Positions 38,237 to 47,546 are shown, counted from the stretch's first letter. The stretch is 64,000 bases of DNA from an uncultured Lachnospiraceae bacterium (GCA_902777355.1 CACYTU010000006.1:18962-82961); one strand, 5' to 3'. The notes: a model not told the origin generated them from the letters alone. Numbers and translations are program-made.

Positions 38237-39115
38237 ATGGAAAGACATCAGATTACCGGACATACTGAATTAACCTGTCTTCTGGCTTATCCGATCCGTC
38301 ACTCAAACTCTCCGGCAATGCACAATGCCGCGTATGAGAAACTCGGAAAAGACGTAGTCAACCTGGCCTTTGAAGTAGACGCAGAGCATCTTGAAGATGC
38401 GATGAAGGGCGTCCGTGCCATGAGAATCCTGGGTGGCAACATCTCCATGCCCAACAAGACCATCGTCCACAAATATCTGGACGAAGTGGATCCCGCAGCA
38501 CAGCTTGTCGGTGCCTGCAATACCTTCACAAACCGCGACGGCTATCTGAAGGGATATGTCACTGACGGACTCGGCTATATGGCCTCCCTCAAGGACAACG
38601 ACATCGATATCATCGGCAAGAAGATCACCATCGCAGGTTCCGGCGGCGCCGCAACTGCAATTCAGATCCAGGCTGCCCTTGACGGTGTTGCCGAAATGTC
38701 CATCTTCGCGCGTGATGACAAGTTCTATCCCAACGCTGTTGAGACTGTTGAGAAGATCAACACCAAGACCAACTGCAAGGCCACTCTTTTCCATCTGGAA
38801 GATCTGGATGCCCTCAAGAGGGAAATCGCTGACTCCGTTCTCTTCACCAACGCGACCGGCTGCGGCATGAAGCCTCTCGAAGGCTACACCTATATTCCGG
38901 ACAAATCCTTCTTCCGTCCCGACCTCGTCGTCACAGATGTCGTCTATGCTCCTACAGAGACCGCTATGCTCAAGATGGCCAAGGAAGTCGGCTGCAAGAC
39001 CATGAACGGCACCGGCATGATGCTCTTCCAGGGCCTGGCAGCAATCGAGCTCATCATGGGCGAGAAGGTCGACAGCGAGTACATGAAGGCTAAACTCGGC
39101 ATCAAGTACGACTGA
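38237..39115 (+). CDS. Shikimate/quinate 5-dehydrogenase family protein, YdiB-like (copy 2)
   Basis: A 292-residue paralogue of the 32287 gene. LLAYPIRHSNSPAMHN, NISMPNK with the catalytic lysine, GYVTDGLGY with the catalytic aspartate, and CKTMNGTGMMLFQGLA recall E. coli YdiB almost word for word (AYPIRHS, SMPNK, KPLE). The nucleotide loop is IAGSGGAATAIQIQ. Having two YdiB-like proteins near an OYE and carriers argues for catabolism of quinate/shikimate-type acids, perhaps one enzyme per substrate or direction. AAAGGAG precedes the start and a strong terminator follows, so it is transcribed alone. Confidence 0.88.
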   Translation: MERHQITGHTELTCLLAYPIRHSNSPAMHNAAYEKLGKDVVNLAFEVDAEHLEDAMKGVRAMRILGGNISMPNKTIVHKYLDEVDPAAQLVGACNTFTNRDGYLKGYVTDGLGYMASLKDNDIDIIGKKITIAGSGGAATAIQIQAALDGVAEMSIFARDDKFYPNAVETVEKINTKTNCKATLFHLEDLDALKREIADSVLFTNATGCGMKPLEGYTYIPDKSFFRPDLVVTDVVYAPTETAMLKMAKEVGCKTMNGTGMMLFQGLAAIELIMGEKVDSEYMKAKLGIKYD

Positions 39116-39317
39116 TTTTCTGCCTCTCAAAACAACATTCGGAAACCGCAGCAGAATAACAGCATAATTACATAATCAGCTGACCTGATTTTCGCTGCAG
39201 GTTCCCGAATCAGTTTCCTTTAGACAGGTCCTTAGCTCAGGGCGCCGGATCAGGTTCCTTTATTCATGTCCATGGATCTCCCTGGATCAGATCCCTGAGA
39301 CAGATCCCTCAGAAAAT

Positions 39318-39366
39318 AAAACAGGCACTGACAGTTCCTTCGGGGCTGTCAATGCCTGTTTTTTTC
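39318..39366. terminator. Terminator between the convergent AroE-like and DctP genes
   Basis: AAACAGGCA (39318-39326) pairs with TGCCTGTTT (39353-39361), with an inner TGACAG/CTGTCA stem, then a T run. It can serve both convergent genes. Degenerate GATC/CCTTTA repeats fill 39180-39300. Confidence 0.9.
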
Positions 39367-39367
39367 T

Positions 39368-40381
39368 TTATTCTTCCTTCACAATCGCAGTGTACTCGTC
39401 AAAAAGCTCTGAGCCGCAGTCCTCGCGGATCGTATCCCATACAGGCATGCACATCTCTCTCATCTGCGCATAGTCCTCATCAGAGGGTGTGACGATTTCC
39501 ATGCCGGCTTCCTCCAGATACTCTGTCGCCTGTGCGGCTTTCTGATCAGAGATCTTGTTGGCGTCCTCCTGTGCCAGACGTGCCGCCTCTTCAATAATAC
39601 CCGCCTGCTCCTCGGTGAGGCTGTCCATGAAGACACCGCTGGCAATCAGTGTGACGGGATCCGGCACGGCATTCGTGCGGATTACACGCTTCTGCTGCTC
39701 ATAGAGCTTTGCGGTCACGATCAGGGGAAGCGCATTTTCCTGGGCATCGATAGTTCCCTGCTGCAGGCCTATGTAGACCTCCGAAAAAGTCATGGGGGTC
39801 GGATTTGCCTTCACGCTCTTCCAGAACTGAATGTGATATTTGTTTTCCATGACACGGATCTTCTGCCCCGCGATGGATGAAAGGTCGGTGTAGGGCTTGG
39901 ACATGGTCATCACACGGAATCCCTGATCGGTGATTCCCAGGAAGCGATAGCCTGCCTTCTTATAGATCTCACGGAATTCGTTCATCAGTTCTTCATTCTG
40001 CATATTTTCGCGGAATGTTTCGATCTTTGTATATACGCAGGGTGTGTCAAAGACACACAGCTGGGGGATATAGCTGACCTGGGGGGATGGGGAAGCCGCG
40101 ATAAAAGGAATATCGCCGTCCTTCATGCTCTCCATCAGCTCGAGGTCTGTCCCCAGGGTGCTGTCCGTGTACACCTGGATCTTCATTTTTCCCCCGCTCA
40201 GTTCGCTCACATAGTCCGCGAACGTCTGCGCAAAGACATTTGTGACTGTCTCACCGGAACTGCAGGTGGCCAGCGGCCATGCAAATGTCTGCTCATTCTT
40301 TCTGCTGCTCAGCGCGCCGTAAATGATCGCACCGAATATGATCAAAACAGCGATCAGCTGCCTGATTCTTTTTCCACTCAT
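39368..40381 (-). CDS. TRAP transporter solute-binding protein, DctP family
   Basis: An extracytoplasmic binding protein of 337 residues for a tripartite ATP-independent uptake system. The N-terminus has a membrane segment (LIAVLIIFGAIIYGAL) without a lipobox cysteine, so it may stay anchored. DctP hallmarks are AQTFADYVSELSGGKMKIQVY, KIRVMENKYHIQFWKSVKANPTPMTFSEVYIGLQQGTIDAQEN and the conserved Arg of the RVMEN segment, which usually grips a carboxylate. It follows the DctQ and DctM genes in one unit. The ligand is probably an organic acid; given the neighbours, a ring carboxylate is plausible. GGAGG precedes the start. Confidence 0.92.
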   Translation of the reverse strand: MSGKRIRQLIAVLIIFGAIIYGALSSRKNEQTFAWPLATCSSGETVTNVFAQTFADYVSELSGGKMKIQVYTDSTLGTDLELMESMKDGDIPFIAASPSPQVSYIPQLCVFDTPCVYTKIETFRENMQNEELMNEFREIYKKAGYRFLGITDQGFRVMTMSKPYTDLSSIAGQKIRVMENKYHIQFWKSVKANPTPMTFSEVYIGLQQGTIDAQENALPLIVTAKLYEQQKRVIRTNAVPDPVTLIASGVFMDSLTEEQAGIIEEAARLAQEDANKISDQKAAQATEYLEEAGMEIVTPSDEDYAQMREMCMPVWDTIREDCGSELFDEYTAIVKEE

Positions 40382-40528
40382 ACTTACCTCCTATGCTCCT
40401 ATGCCGGAACTCCTTCTCCAGGCGGTTCCGGACATGACTGCCTTCCTGCTTCCCGTTTCATTTTCCTGCTGTTTCAAATCATACTTGTGGCCATGGGCGG
40501 GTGCCCGCAAACATATATGATTTTGATC

Positions 40529-41818
40529 CTACAGCAGAAACAGGCTGATGGCCGGAATAAAGGTGATCATCAGCAGGGCGATCAGGAACATGAAGATCAG
40601 CGGGATTGCCTTTCTGGAGATCTCCATGACAGGAATCTGCGTCATTGAACTGGCGACAAAGAGATTGACGCCGATCGGCGGTGTCACATATCCGATGGCA
40701 AGGTTGACGACCATCATCACACCGAAATGTATTCCGGTCATGCCGAACCCCTTGACGATCGGCAGAAGGATGGGGGTCAGGATCAGGATCGCAGGCGTAG
40801 TGTCCATAAACATACCCACGATAAGGAGGAAAACATTGATCACGAGCAGAACGATCACTTTGCTGGTAAAGTTGGCCAGAATCCAGGTGCTGACGTTCTG
40901 CGGAACCTGCATGAGAGTCAGGACCCTGGAGAAAGCGATCGCCGCAGCTATGATAAACAGGATAGGTGTGTAGGTTCCAACCGCCTCCAGGAACAGGCCA
41001 TACAGCTCAGACAGTTTGATCTCCCTGTATACTACCAGGCTGATCAGGAGCGCATAAAACACTGAGATAACCGCAGCTTCCGTAGGGGAAGCAATTCCGC
41101 TGTAGATACTTCCCAGTATGATGACCGGGGAGAGTACAGCCAGAAAGCTCTCTTTCATGACGCTGATAAATCCTCTGCCGCGCAGTTCATCAATGTACTC
41201 CGCGATCTTTTCCTTGTCCTCGCCATGTTTTTTGCAGTGATATACAGCATAGACCATCAGCAGAAGCGCGATGAGGACACCCGGAATGATACCCGCGGTA
41301 AACAGGTCGCTCACGGATTCTCCCGATGCCAGACCATACATAATAAAGGGAATGCTGGGCGGGATGATGACTCCCAGACTGCCCGCAACAGCAATAATAG
41401 CAACACAGAATTTTTTCTCATAGCCCAGGCGGAGCAGTATGGGGAGCGTCATACTGCCGACAGCAGCCACAGTCGCGACACCGGAACCGGAAATCGCCCC
41501 ATAGAAGAGACAGGTAACGATGACCGCGCAGGGAAGTCCTGCGGTCCTCTTTCCAATCAGGTAGGAGAAAAGGTCAAAAAGCCGGCGGGATATGCCGCCC
41601 TTGGCCATAAGGATGCCGGACAGAATGAACATAGGCACCGCCAGCATGGGAAAGCTGTTGAGTGCGTTGAACATAGCTCGCACGATATAGGTGGCGCTGG
41701 CCGTAAAGGAAGCGTCAAAAGCGCCGGGCAGAACACACGCAGCCGCAAGCGCCATGGAAATCGGTACGGCCAGAAGCAGGCATACCGCAAACAGGATCAT
41801 TACAAATGCAGCAGACAT
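40529..41818 (-). CDS. TRAP transporter large permease, DctM family
   Basis: A 429-residue membrane protein with about twelve hydrophobic segments and DctM signatures such as FPMLAVPMFILSGILMAKGGISRRLFD, GSGVATVAAVGSMTLPILLRLGY, GSLGVIIPPSIPFIMYG and VNLAIGYVTPPIGVNLFVASSMTQ. It is the sodium-coupled translocating subunit. Its ATG directly follows the DctQ stop codon, with GGGGAGG upstream, indicating tight translational coupling. Confidence 0.93.
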   Translation of the reverse strand: MSAAFVMILFAVCLLLAVPISMALAAACVLPGAFDASFTASATYIVRAMFNALNSFPMLAVPMFILSGILMAKGGISRRLFDLFSYLIGKRTAGLPCAVIVTCLFYGAISGSGVATVAAVGSMTLPILLRLGYEKKFCVAIIAVAGSLGVIIPPSIPFIMYGLASGESVSDLFTAGIIPGVLIALLLMVYAVYHCKKHGEDKEKIAEYIDELRGRGFISVMKESFLAVLSPVIILGSIYSGIASPTEAAVISVFYALLISLVVYREIKLSELYGLFLEAVGTYTPILFIIAAAIAFSRVLTLMQVPQNVSTWILANFTSKVIVLLVINVFLLIVGMFMDTTPAILILTPILLPIVKGFGMTGIHFGVMMVVNLAIGYVTPPIGVNLFVASSMTQIPVMEISRKAIPLIFMFLIALLMITFIPAISLFLL

Positions 41819-42343
41819 TTAAACCTCCCCTCTCTTATGGATCTCTTCCCTGACACCCTGTCGGATCATGCGGATCCGCTCGATAAATTTCTGGATAAGG
41901 CGGAATTCACACAAGGCAAAAGAGATCACGGTGATCGACTGAACAATCCACATGGGGATACCCACCGCGGGACTTGCTGCCTGCCCGATATAAGACTGTT
42001 TCACAAAATGGAAGGCAAACGGAAGCAGGTAGGCGAACAATACCATCTCGATCAGATAGCTGACCAGGCGGAAGACGTGCACGCCCTTTCCTCCGAAATC
42101 GTCTCCGAACCACTCTACGAACTGTTCGATCTTAATGGATTTGCTGTTTTTGACACAGTAGCTTATACTCAGAAATCCGGTCCAGATAAAGCAGAAGCGG
42201 GTGATCTCCTCCGACCAGGAAAGAGAATTGCCCAGGGCGTATCTGGCAAAAATCTGGATTCCCATAATGATCATCATCACAAAAAGAAGCAGTACCAGCA
42301 GGATTTCTTCAAAATGCCGGTCCAGCCATTTGATTCCTTTCAT
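41819..42343 (-). CDS. TRAP transporter small permease, DctQ family
   Basis: A 174-residue four-helix membrane protein. FEEILLVLLLFVMMIIMGIQIFARY and LSWSEEITRFCFIWTGFLSISYCVKNSKSIKIEQFV are typical DctQ. The start at 42343 is chosen for AAGGGGG five bases upstream; a longer in-frame reading to 42463 lacks a site. It is first in the DctQ-DctM-DctP unit. Confidence 0.92.
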   Translation of the reverse strand: MKGIKWLDRHFEEILLVLLLFVMMIIMGIQIFARYALGNSLSWSEEITRFCFIWTGFLSISYCVKNSKSIKIEQFVEWFGDDFGGKGVHVFRLVSYLIEMVLFAYLLPFAFHFVKQSYIGQAASPAVGIPMWIVQSITVISFALCEFRLIQKFIERIRMIRQGVREEIHKRGEV

Positions 42344-42666
42344 CTGTTCCCCCTTTGACATATTTGAGCACTGCAAATAGCGCTCCTGACACAAGAATGA
42401 TAAAAAAATAACGTTCAAATCATACAGAATTATAACGACATTATTCATGTTTTGCATATACACAAAGAGCTTTTATCCATGAATATTTCTTTTTAATCTA
42501 TAGACAAAATCAATATTAGTGTCCAAATACTACATATTAGCCACATTAATTACACTAACTGTGTCATTAGGGCAGAGTCGGCCATGCAGCCGTCTGCCCC
42601 CCGACCGGCCCGTGTCCGCCGCAAAGCGGGAAATACATTTCATGGGCAGTGTCACAAAAAGTGTCA

Positions 42667-42697
42667 TAAAAAACCCGGAAGGAATCTCCCTCCGGGC
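42667..42697 (-). terminator. Terminator after coaE
   Basis: On the minus strand CCCGGA and TCCGGG (42691-42696 with 42674-42679 in plus coordinates) form a hairpin with inner pairing, followed by TTTTTTATG. Confidence 0.8.
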
Positions 42698-42794
42698 GTT
42701 CGTAAAAATATACTATGAGGCATATATTATCAATTGTTTTCTCTTTTATTCTCTTTTATTCAAAAAATTCAACTGAGTGCAGATCGATATTGAC

Positions 42795-42938
42795 CCTGAT
42801 CCATTCAATCGATATGTGATATGCGCCTGGCCATTCAATTGACAAGTGAGATGCACCTGATCCATTCAATCAATATGTGATATGCGCCTGATTCATTCAA
42901 TCGATATGCGCCTGATTCATTCAATCGATATGCACCAG
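42795..42938. repeat. Tandem repeat with 31-bp and shortened 24-bp units after coaE
   Basis: CCTGATCCATTCAATC-type units begin at 42795, 42826, 42856, 42887 and 42911. The last two have lost 7 bp of the TGTGATATG segment. The array ends about 10 bp from the coaE stop. Confidence 0.85.
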
Positions 42939-42945
42939 ACGCGGT

Positions 42946-43593
42946 TCAGACAGTTTTCTTCCTGAATCCGCCTGCTGCGAGGACCTGATCCACCTGCCTG
43001 CAGGAATCTTCGATGGAGCCGCTGTTGTCGATCACGACGTCCACATTGCTGCGGAAAGCCTCCTCGCTGAGCTGGCTCCTGAGGATGTTGTCAATCTTCT
43101 CGTCACTGTAGCCGCGGGATGAGCGGAGTCTTCGTCTCCTCTCCTCTTCATCGCAGTAGATATACCACATATCGTCCACCAGTTCTCTGTAACCGCACTC
43201 GATCAGCAGCGCCGCCTCTATTACAAAAAAGTCCAGCCTTCCGGCCTCGCTCTCTTTTTTGAACTCATCCACGATATATTTCCTGACAGCAGGATGCACG
43301 AGATCATTGACTTTCTGCAGAAGGTCCGGCTCGGAAAAAATCCTGCGGGCCATCTCCGGATTATTGATCCTGCCGTCCCCAAGAGTGACCGCTGCCTTTT
43401 GGCCGGTCCCGCCGTCTGCCGGATACTGTTCCAGCAGCCGGATCAGACTCTCATAAATCGCCCCTCCGGGCGCCTCCAGAGCCCTGGCAATTTCGTCACT
43501 GAATTCGATCCTGCAATTGTAATTTGTTTCTATATAGCGGAGGACTTCCGATTTTCCGCAGCCCACACCGCCTGTCACACCAATCAGTTTCAA
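42946..43593 (-). CDS. coaE: Dephospho-CoA kinase
   Basis: CoaE phosphorylates dephospho-CoA, the last step of coenzyme A synthesis. The P-loop LIGVTGGVGCGKSEVLRYI is at the N-terminus, followed by EFSDEIARALE, RRIFSEPDLLQKVNDLVHPAVRKYI and FFVIEAALLIECGYRELVDDMWYIYCDEEERRRRL. The best start is TTG at 43593 with GAGAGGAG eight bases upstream, giving 215 residues. A longer reading from 43647 would overlap polA and add an unconserved N-terminus. It lies 16 bp downstream of polA, so the two are co-transcribed, a common Firmicute pairing. Confidence 0.93.
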   Translation of the reverse strand: MKLIGVTGGVGCGKSEVLRYIETNYNCRIEFSDEIARALEAPGGAIYESLIRLLEQYPADGGTGQKAAVTLGDGRINNPEMARRIFSEPDLLQKVNDLVHPAVRKYIVDEFKKESEAGRLDFFVIEAALLIECGYRELVDDMWYIYCDEEERRRRLRSSRGYSDEKIDNILRSQLSEEAFRSNVDVVIDNSGSIEDSCRQVDQVLAAGGFRKKTV

Positions 43594-43609
43594 CGCCCTG
43601 TCTCCTCTC

Positions 43610-46537
43610 TTATTTTGCCATGTACCAGTCGCTCCCGCTGTGCACATCCGTCTCCAGGCGCACTGAGAGTTCCGCCGCGTGCTCCATCTCCTCTTCGAGG
43701 ATGAGACGGACGGTGTCCTCTTCGCCGGGAGCCGTCTCGATCAGGAGTTCATCGTGGATCTGAAGAATCAGCCTGGATCTGAGCTGCTCGCGGGCGATCC
43801 TCTCCCAGACGCGGATCATGGCAATCTTCATAATGTCAGCCGCCGATCCCTGGATCGGAGAATTCATGGCGACACGTTCGCCGAAAGAGCGCTGCATGAA
43901 ATTGCTGGAGCTGAGCTCCGGCACAGGTCTGCGCCGCCCATACATGGTTTTGGCATAGCCGTTTTTCTTTGCGGACGCAACAAGGTCATCCAGGAATGTT
44001 TTGATCCCTGGATAGGTCTTGAAATAAGCTTTGATGTATTCAGAGGCCTCCTGCCTGGTGATACTCAGCCCCTGGGAGAGGCCGAAGGAGCTGATCCCGT
44101 AGACAATGCCGAAATTGACTGCCTTGGCATTGCGGCGCTGCAGAGGGGTGACCTCCTCAAAAGGTGTGTGGAAGACCTTGGAGGCCGTGATCCTGTGAAT
44201 GTCTTCACTTTCCCTGTAGGCATCGATCAGGCCCTGGTCGCCCGACATATGCGCCAGGATCCTCAGCTCAATCTGGGAATAGTCCGCGTCCGTGAAAATA
44301 TAGCCGTCCACGGGAATGAAGGCCTTGCGGATCTGTCTTCCCAGGTCTGTCTTCATGGGGATATTCTGCAGGTTGGGATCCGTTGAGCTGATCCTGCCGG
44401 TCGCTGTGATGGTCTGAGTCAGGGTGGTGTGGATCCTTTGGTCATCCGCCACATAAGCCATAAGTCCGTCGGCATAGGTCGAGCGGAGCTTTGTGAGCCC
44501 GCGGTATTCCAGTATATCATTTACCACCGGGTAGTCCGGAGCAAGCTTCTCCAGAACACCGGCAGCGGTCGAATGGCCGGTCTTGGTCTTCTTGCCCCCG
44601 GGAAGTCCCATTTTTTCAAAGAGGACCTCGCCCAGCTGCTTGGGAGATGCTATGTTAAAGACCGACCCGGTCTCTTTGTAAATCTGCTGCTCCAGCTCGT
44701 CGATCCTGCCGCCCAGCTGCGTGCTGTATTCCTTCAGTGACTCCGGCCGGATCCTGATCCCCAGTCTTTCCATATCGGCCAGAATAAAGGTCAGGGGGCG
44801 CTCGATCTCCCTGTAAAGATCCCACATCTCCTGCTCCGTCAGCTTTTCCCTGACAAGGGGAGCCAGCCGGCGAAGAGCGTCCGCAGCCCGGCAGGCGTAA
44901 TTATAGACGGCCTCCGGCTCCTCCGCTGCAGCTTCCGCCCAGGTCTTTTTGCCGAAGAGCTGTTTTCTGCTTTGCAGTGACAGACCCAGGTACTCGCTTG
45001 CTGCATCTTCGATTTCATAATCATTTTTCAGCGGGTTGGCCAGATAGCAGCACACCAGAAGGTCCATAATCCCCTCCATGTGCACGCCGTCCGAAAATTC
45101 CCCGCGTGAGTCGACAGCCCAAAGACCCATCTGATCTTTCTGGGCAAAGACAGCGAGACACGCCCCCTCGCTCTCCCCTGCGGCAGAGGCACTTTGCCTG
45201 ACCGCTATCCTTATTTTTTTCAAGAAAGCGATCAGATCCGCCGCCGTCAGACCAGAGGCAGACTTTTCTGCCCCGGAACCGCCGGATCCGGTACTGCTGC
45301 CTGAAGCCCCTCCGGACTCTTCCTCATCTGGAGAATCTTTATCCAGGGCACTTCCATCTATTGACTGATTGGAACCGGCCCATGGAGCTGACTGGTCAAA
45401 CTCTCCCTGCTCCACGGCGACAAAGCAATTGTGTACACCGGTTTTTTCTTTATAAGACACCGCGGCACCCGAGAGCATGGACTTTTTCTCCATCCCGTAT
45501 CCCGCGCGGTCCAGGACCGGCCAGATTCCGACCGTGAATCTGCTCTCCACGGAAATCCTGTCCAGAAGGGTCTTCTCCAGATCCGCCAACCCGTCTGCCC
45601 CGGTTATCTTATCTATTGAAAAAGTTTCCTCCTTCTCTTCCAGGACATCCCGGTCAAAACGGGGAAGGAAATTTTTAAATCCCAGTTCTGTGCAAAGTTC
45701 AAACGCTTCACGGGTATAATAGTCTCCCGCTGCCGCTTTCTCCAGGTCCAGTTCGACATCGCAGTCGGTCTTTATGGTCACCAGGAAGAGACTGAGCCTG
45801 GCCTTGTCTTCATTTTCCGCCAGATTCCTGTGCAGGGCGGGCTTTTTGATCTCCTCCAGATGCTGGTAGACGCCGTCCACCGAGCCGTAATCTTTGATCA
45901 GCTGGGTGGCAGTCTTCTCGCCCACCTTGGGGACTCCGGGAATATTGTCCGATGAATCACCCATCAGGGCTTTGACATCGATAAACTGCAGCGGGGTCAC
46001 TCCATAGCTCTCCAGGACCTGAGGAGCCCGGAAATCGTCAATTGATGTCTGCCCCTGCCTGGTTCGGGGGATCCGGATGCAGATTCGGTCCGTCGCGATC
46101 TGCAAAAGGTCGCGGTCGCCGGAGATCAGGACCACATCCATGTCCATAGCCTCCGCCTTGCGGGCCAGAGTTCCCAGTATGTCGTCTGCCTCCAGTCCGG
46201 CCTGCTCGCAGATCTCAATCTGCATGGCAGTCAGCATTTTTTTGATCAGGGGAACCTGCTGGCGCAGTTCATCCGGCATGGCGCTGCGGGTCCCTTTATA
46301 TTCCGCATAAGCCTCATGTCTGAAAGTCGGCGCGTGGACATCGAAGGCGACCACCAGATAATCCGGTTTTTCCTCATCCAGCTGACTGAAAAGAATATTC
46401 AGAAAACCATAGACGGCTCCTGTGTGGACCCCTTTCGAATTAGTCAGATCGGGCATCCCGTAGAAGGCCCTGTTCAAAATACTGTGCCCGTCGACCAGCA
46501 TTAATTTCTTTTTCTCTTCTGCGCTCATTTTTTCCAT
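43610..46537 (-). CDS. polA: DNA polymerase I
   Basis: Pol I removes RNA primers and fills repair gaps. The N-terminal 5' nuclease domain is intact (LVDGHSILNRAFYGMPDL, QAGLEADDILGTLA, LISGDRDLLQI). The C-terminal polymerase has motif A DADYSQIELRILAHMSGD, motif B RRNAKAVNFGIVYGISSFGLSQ and motif C QIHDELLIE. The middle 3'-5' exonuclease-like domain lacks the DxE and other carboxylates. It contains a Gly/Ser/Glu linker (about residues 395-430), so proofreading is not expected, as in several Gram-positive homologues. The 975-residue length is at the long end. The start could also be the ATG three codons on. Confidence 0.96.
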   Translation of the reverse strand: MEKMSAEEKKKLMLVDGHSILNRAFYGMPDLTNSKGVHTGAVYGFLNILFSQLDEEKPDYLVVAFDVHAPTFRHEAYAEYKGTRSAMPDELRQQVPLIKKMLTAMQIEICEQAGLEADDILGTLARKAEAMDMDVVLISGDRDLLQIATDRICIRIPRTRQGQTSIDDFRAPQVLESYGVTPLQFIDVKALMGDSSDNIPGVPKVGEKTATQLIKDYGSVDGVYQHLEEIKKPALHRNLAENEDKARLSLFLVTIKTDCDVELDLEKAAAGDYYTREAFELCTELGFKNFLPRFDRDVLEEKEETFSIDKITGADGLADLEKTLLDRISVESRFTVGIWPVLDRAGYGMEKKSMLSGAAVSYKEKTGVHNCFVAVEQGEFDQSAPWAGSNQSIDGSALDKDSPDEEESGGASGSSTGSGGSGAEKSASGLTAADLIAFLKKIRIAVRQSASAAGESEGACLAVFAQKDQMGLWAVDSRGEFSDGVHMEGIMDLLVCCYLANPLKNDYEIEDAASEYLGLSLQSRKQLFGKKTWAEAAAEEPEAVYNYACRAADALRRLAPLVREKLTEQEMWDLYREIERPLTFILADMERLGIRIRPESLKEYSTQLGGRIDELEQQIYKETGSVFNIASPKQLGEVLFEKMGLPGGKKTKTGHSTAAGVLEKLAPDYPVVNDILEYRGLTKLRSTYADGLMAYVADDQRIHTTLTQTITATGRISSTDPNLQNIPMKTDLGRQIRKAFIPVDGYIFTDADYSQIELRILAHMSGDQGLIDAYRESEDIHRITASKVFHTPFEEVTPLQRRNAKAVNFGIVYGISSFGLSQGLSITRQEASEYIKAYFKTYPGIKTFLDDLVASAKKNGYAKTMYGRRRPVPELSSSNFMQRSFGERVAMNSPIQGSAADIMKIAMIRVWERIAREQLRSRLILQIHDELLIETAPGEEDTVRLILEEEMEHAAELSVRLETDVHSGSDWYMAK

Positions 46538-46612
46538 TCTCTTTCAGAAATCGTATTGTTTTGTCAGATATCAGATTATAGTCCTCAGTTCTTCATGCCG
46601 GCAGCATGACTG

Positions 46613-46933
46613 TTACATAACATAGAGTATGGCCGTCACGACAGCAACGACAACTGCGGTCAGCTCCAGCACAAAAGCCGCGTTCACGAGTTTCGTGCGA
46701 TAAGCCAGCTGTCTCCTCTCATTGTTTATATACTCCGGCAGATCCTTTTCAAGATTTATGCCGTTATCAACTCTCTTATCATTAAAAACACGGTCAATCA
46801 GATACTGGATTTCGACCTCTTCCCGACATCCCTGGCAACCGTCATAGTGATCCAGAAATTCCTGGAGCGTCGTATCGTCCAGGCTGTCTTCCAGAAAAGC
46901 GGGTACCAGACCCGTGAATTCTTTACATTTCAT
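46613..46933 (-). CDS. Small membrane protein with an anti-sigma-type zinc finger
   Basis: A 106-residue protein. The N-terminal MKCKEFTGLVPAFLEDSLDDTTLQEFLDHYDGCQGCREE contains the HxxxCxxC motif of zf-HC2 anti-sigma factors. A charged linker leads to one C-terminal membrane segment (LVNAAFVLELTAVVVAVVTAILYV). No sigma factor gene adjoins it, which is unusual for an anti-sigma factor, so the partner is unknown. CAGGAG lies five bases before the ATG. Confidence 0.75.
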   Translation of the reverse strand: MKCKEFTGLVPAFLEDSLDDTTLQEFLDHYDGCQGCREEVEIQYLIDRVFNDKRVDNGINLEKDLPEYINNERRQLAYRTKLVNAAFVLELTAVVVAVVTAILYVM

Positions 46934-47226
46934 GATGACTCCTGAAAACATATCCTCAGGACTGAGCCTGATTTTTTCTCACAAGTAAAAACCGGAAAGC
47001 AGCGTTCTTTTATTCACAGCATATTCAGCAGCCGTCAATGTCAGACGCCCACCAGGAAAGCCGGAAAACATCCTTCTGCTGCTTCCATCCAGCATTTTTA
47101 TATTTTATCACACTACAGCAGCGTAAGAAAAGCTGTTGTTTTCCTGCCTGACTGTGCCTCATCGTGCCTCACCACAATCACCGGCACCAGCCTCTCACCT
47201 GCTCCCACTGCAGCTCTTCCCTGTTT

Positions 47227-47354
47227 ATCCCTCTGCAGCCTCCAGACCTTCCCTGCTTATCCCTCTGCAGCCTCCAGACCTTCCCTGCTTATACCTCTGC
47301 AGCCTGCAGACCTTCCCTGCTTATCCCTCTGCAGCCTGCAGACCTTCCCTGCTT
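47227..47354. repeat. Four perfect-period 32-bp tandem repeats
   Basis: Units of ATCCCTCTGCAGCCTCCAGA type start at 47227, 47259, 47291 and 47323 with exact spacing and few mismatches; partial units flank them. They lie between the anti-sigma-like gene and citrate synthase, with no unique spacers, so not a CRISPR. The rest of 46934-47546 shows no gene. Confidence 0.92.
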
Positions 47355-47421
47355 ACAGGCAAAATATATATTCGAATATTTATTAAGAAAAAAAATAACT
47401 GTACTTTTTCGTTTCCCATGT

Positions 47422-47511
47422 TATAATCATTAATACACTGTATTAATGTATACAATTTGAGTGCTATCTTTTTTCTCATTTCTGTTCAATACATTCACAA
47501 CACCAGTGTTG
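47422..47511 (+). promoter_or_regulatory. Citrate synthase promoter and palindrome
   Basis: TATAAT lies at 47422-47427 with a poor -35. CAACAC and GTGTTG (47498-47503 and 47506-47511) form a palindrome just upstream of the ribosome site, a possible repressor operator. Confidence 0.45.
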
Positions 47512-47546
47512 AAATATAAATCTTTTTTGTCACAAAAGGAGGAGAC

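Noticed and set aside
43594-43647. N-terminal extension of coaE
   Set aside because: It would overlap the polA end and adds unconserved residues; TTG at 43593 has a well-placed GAGAGGAG site.
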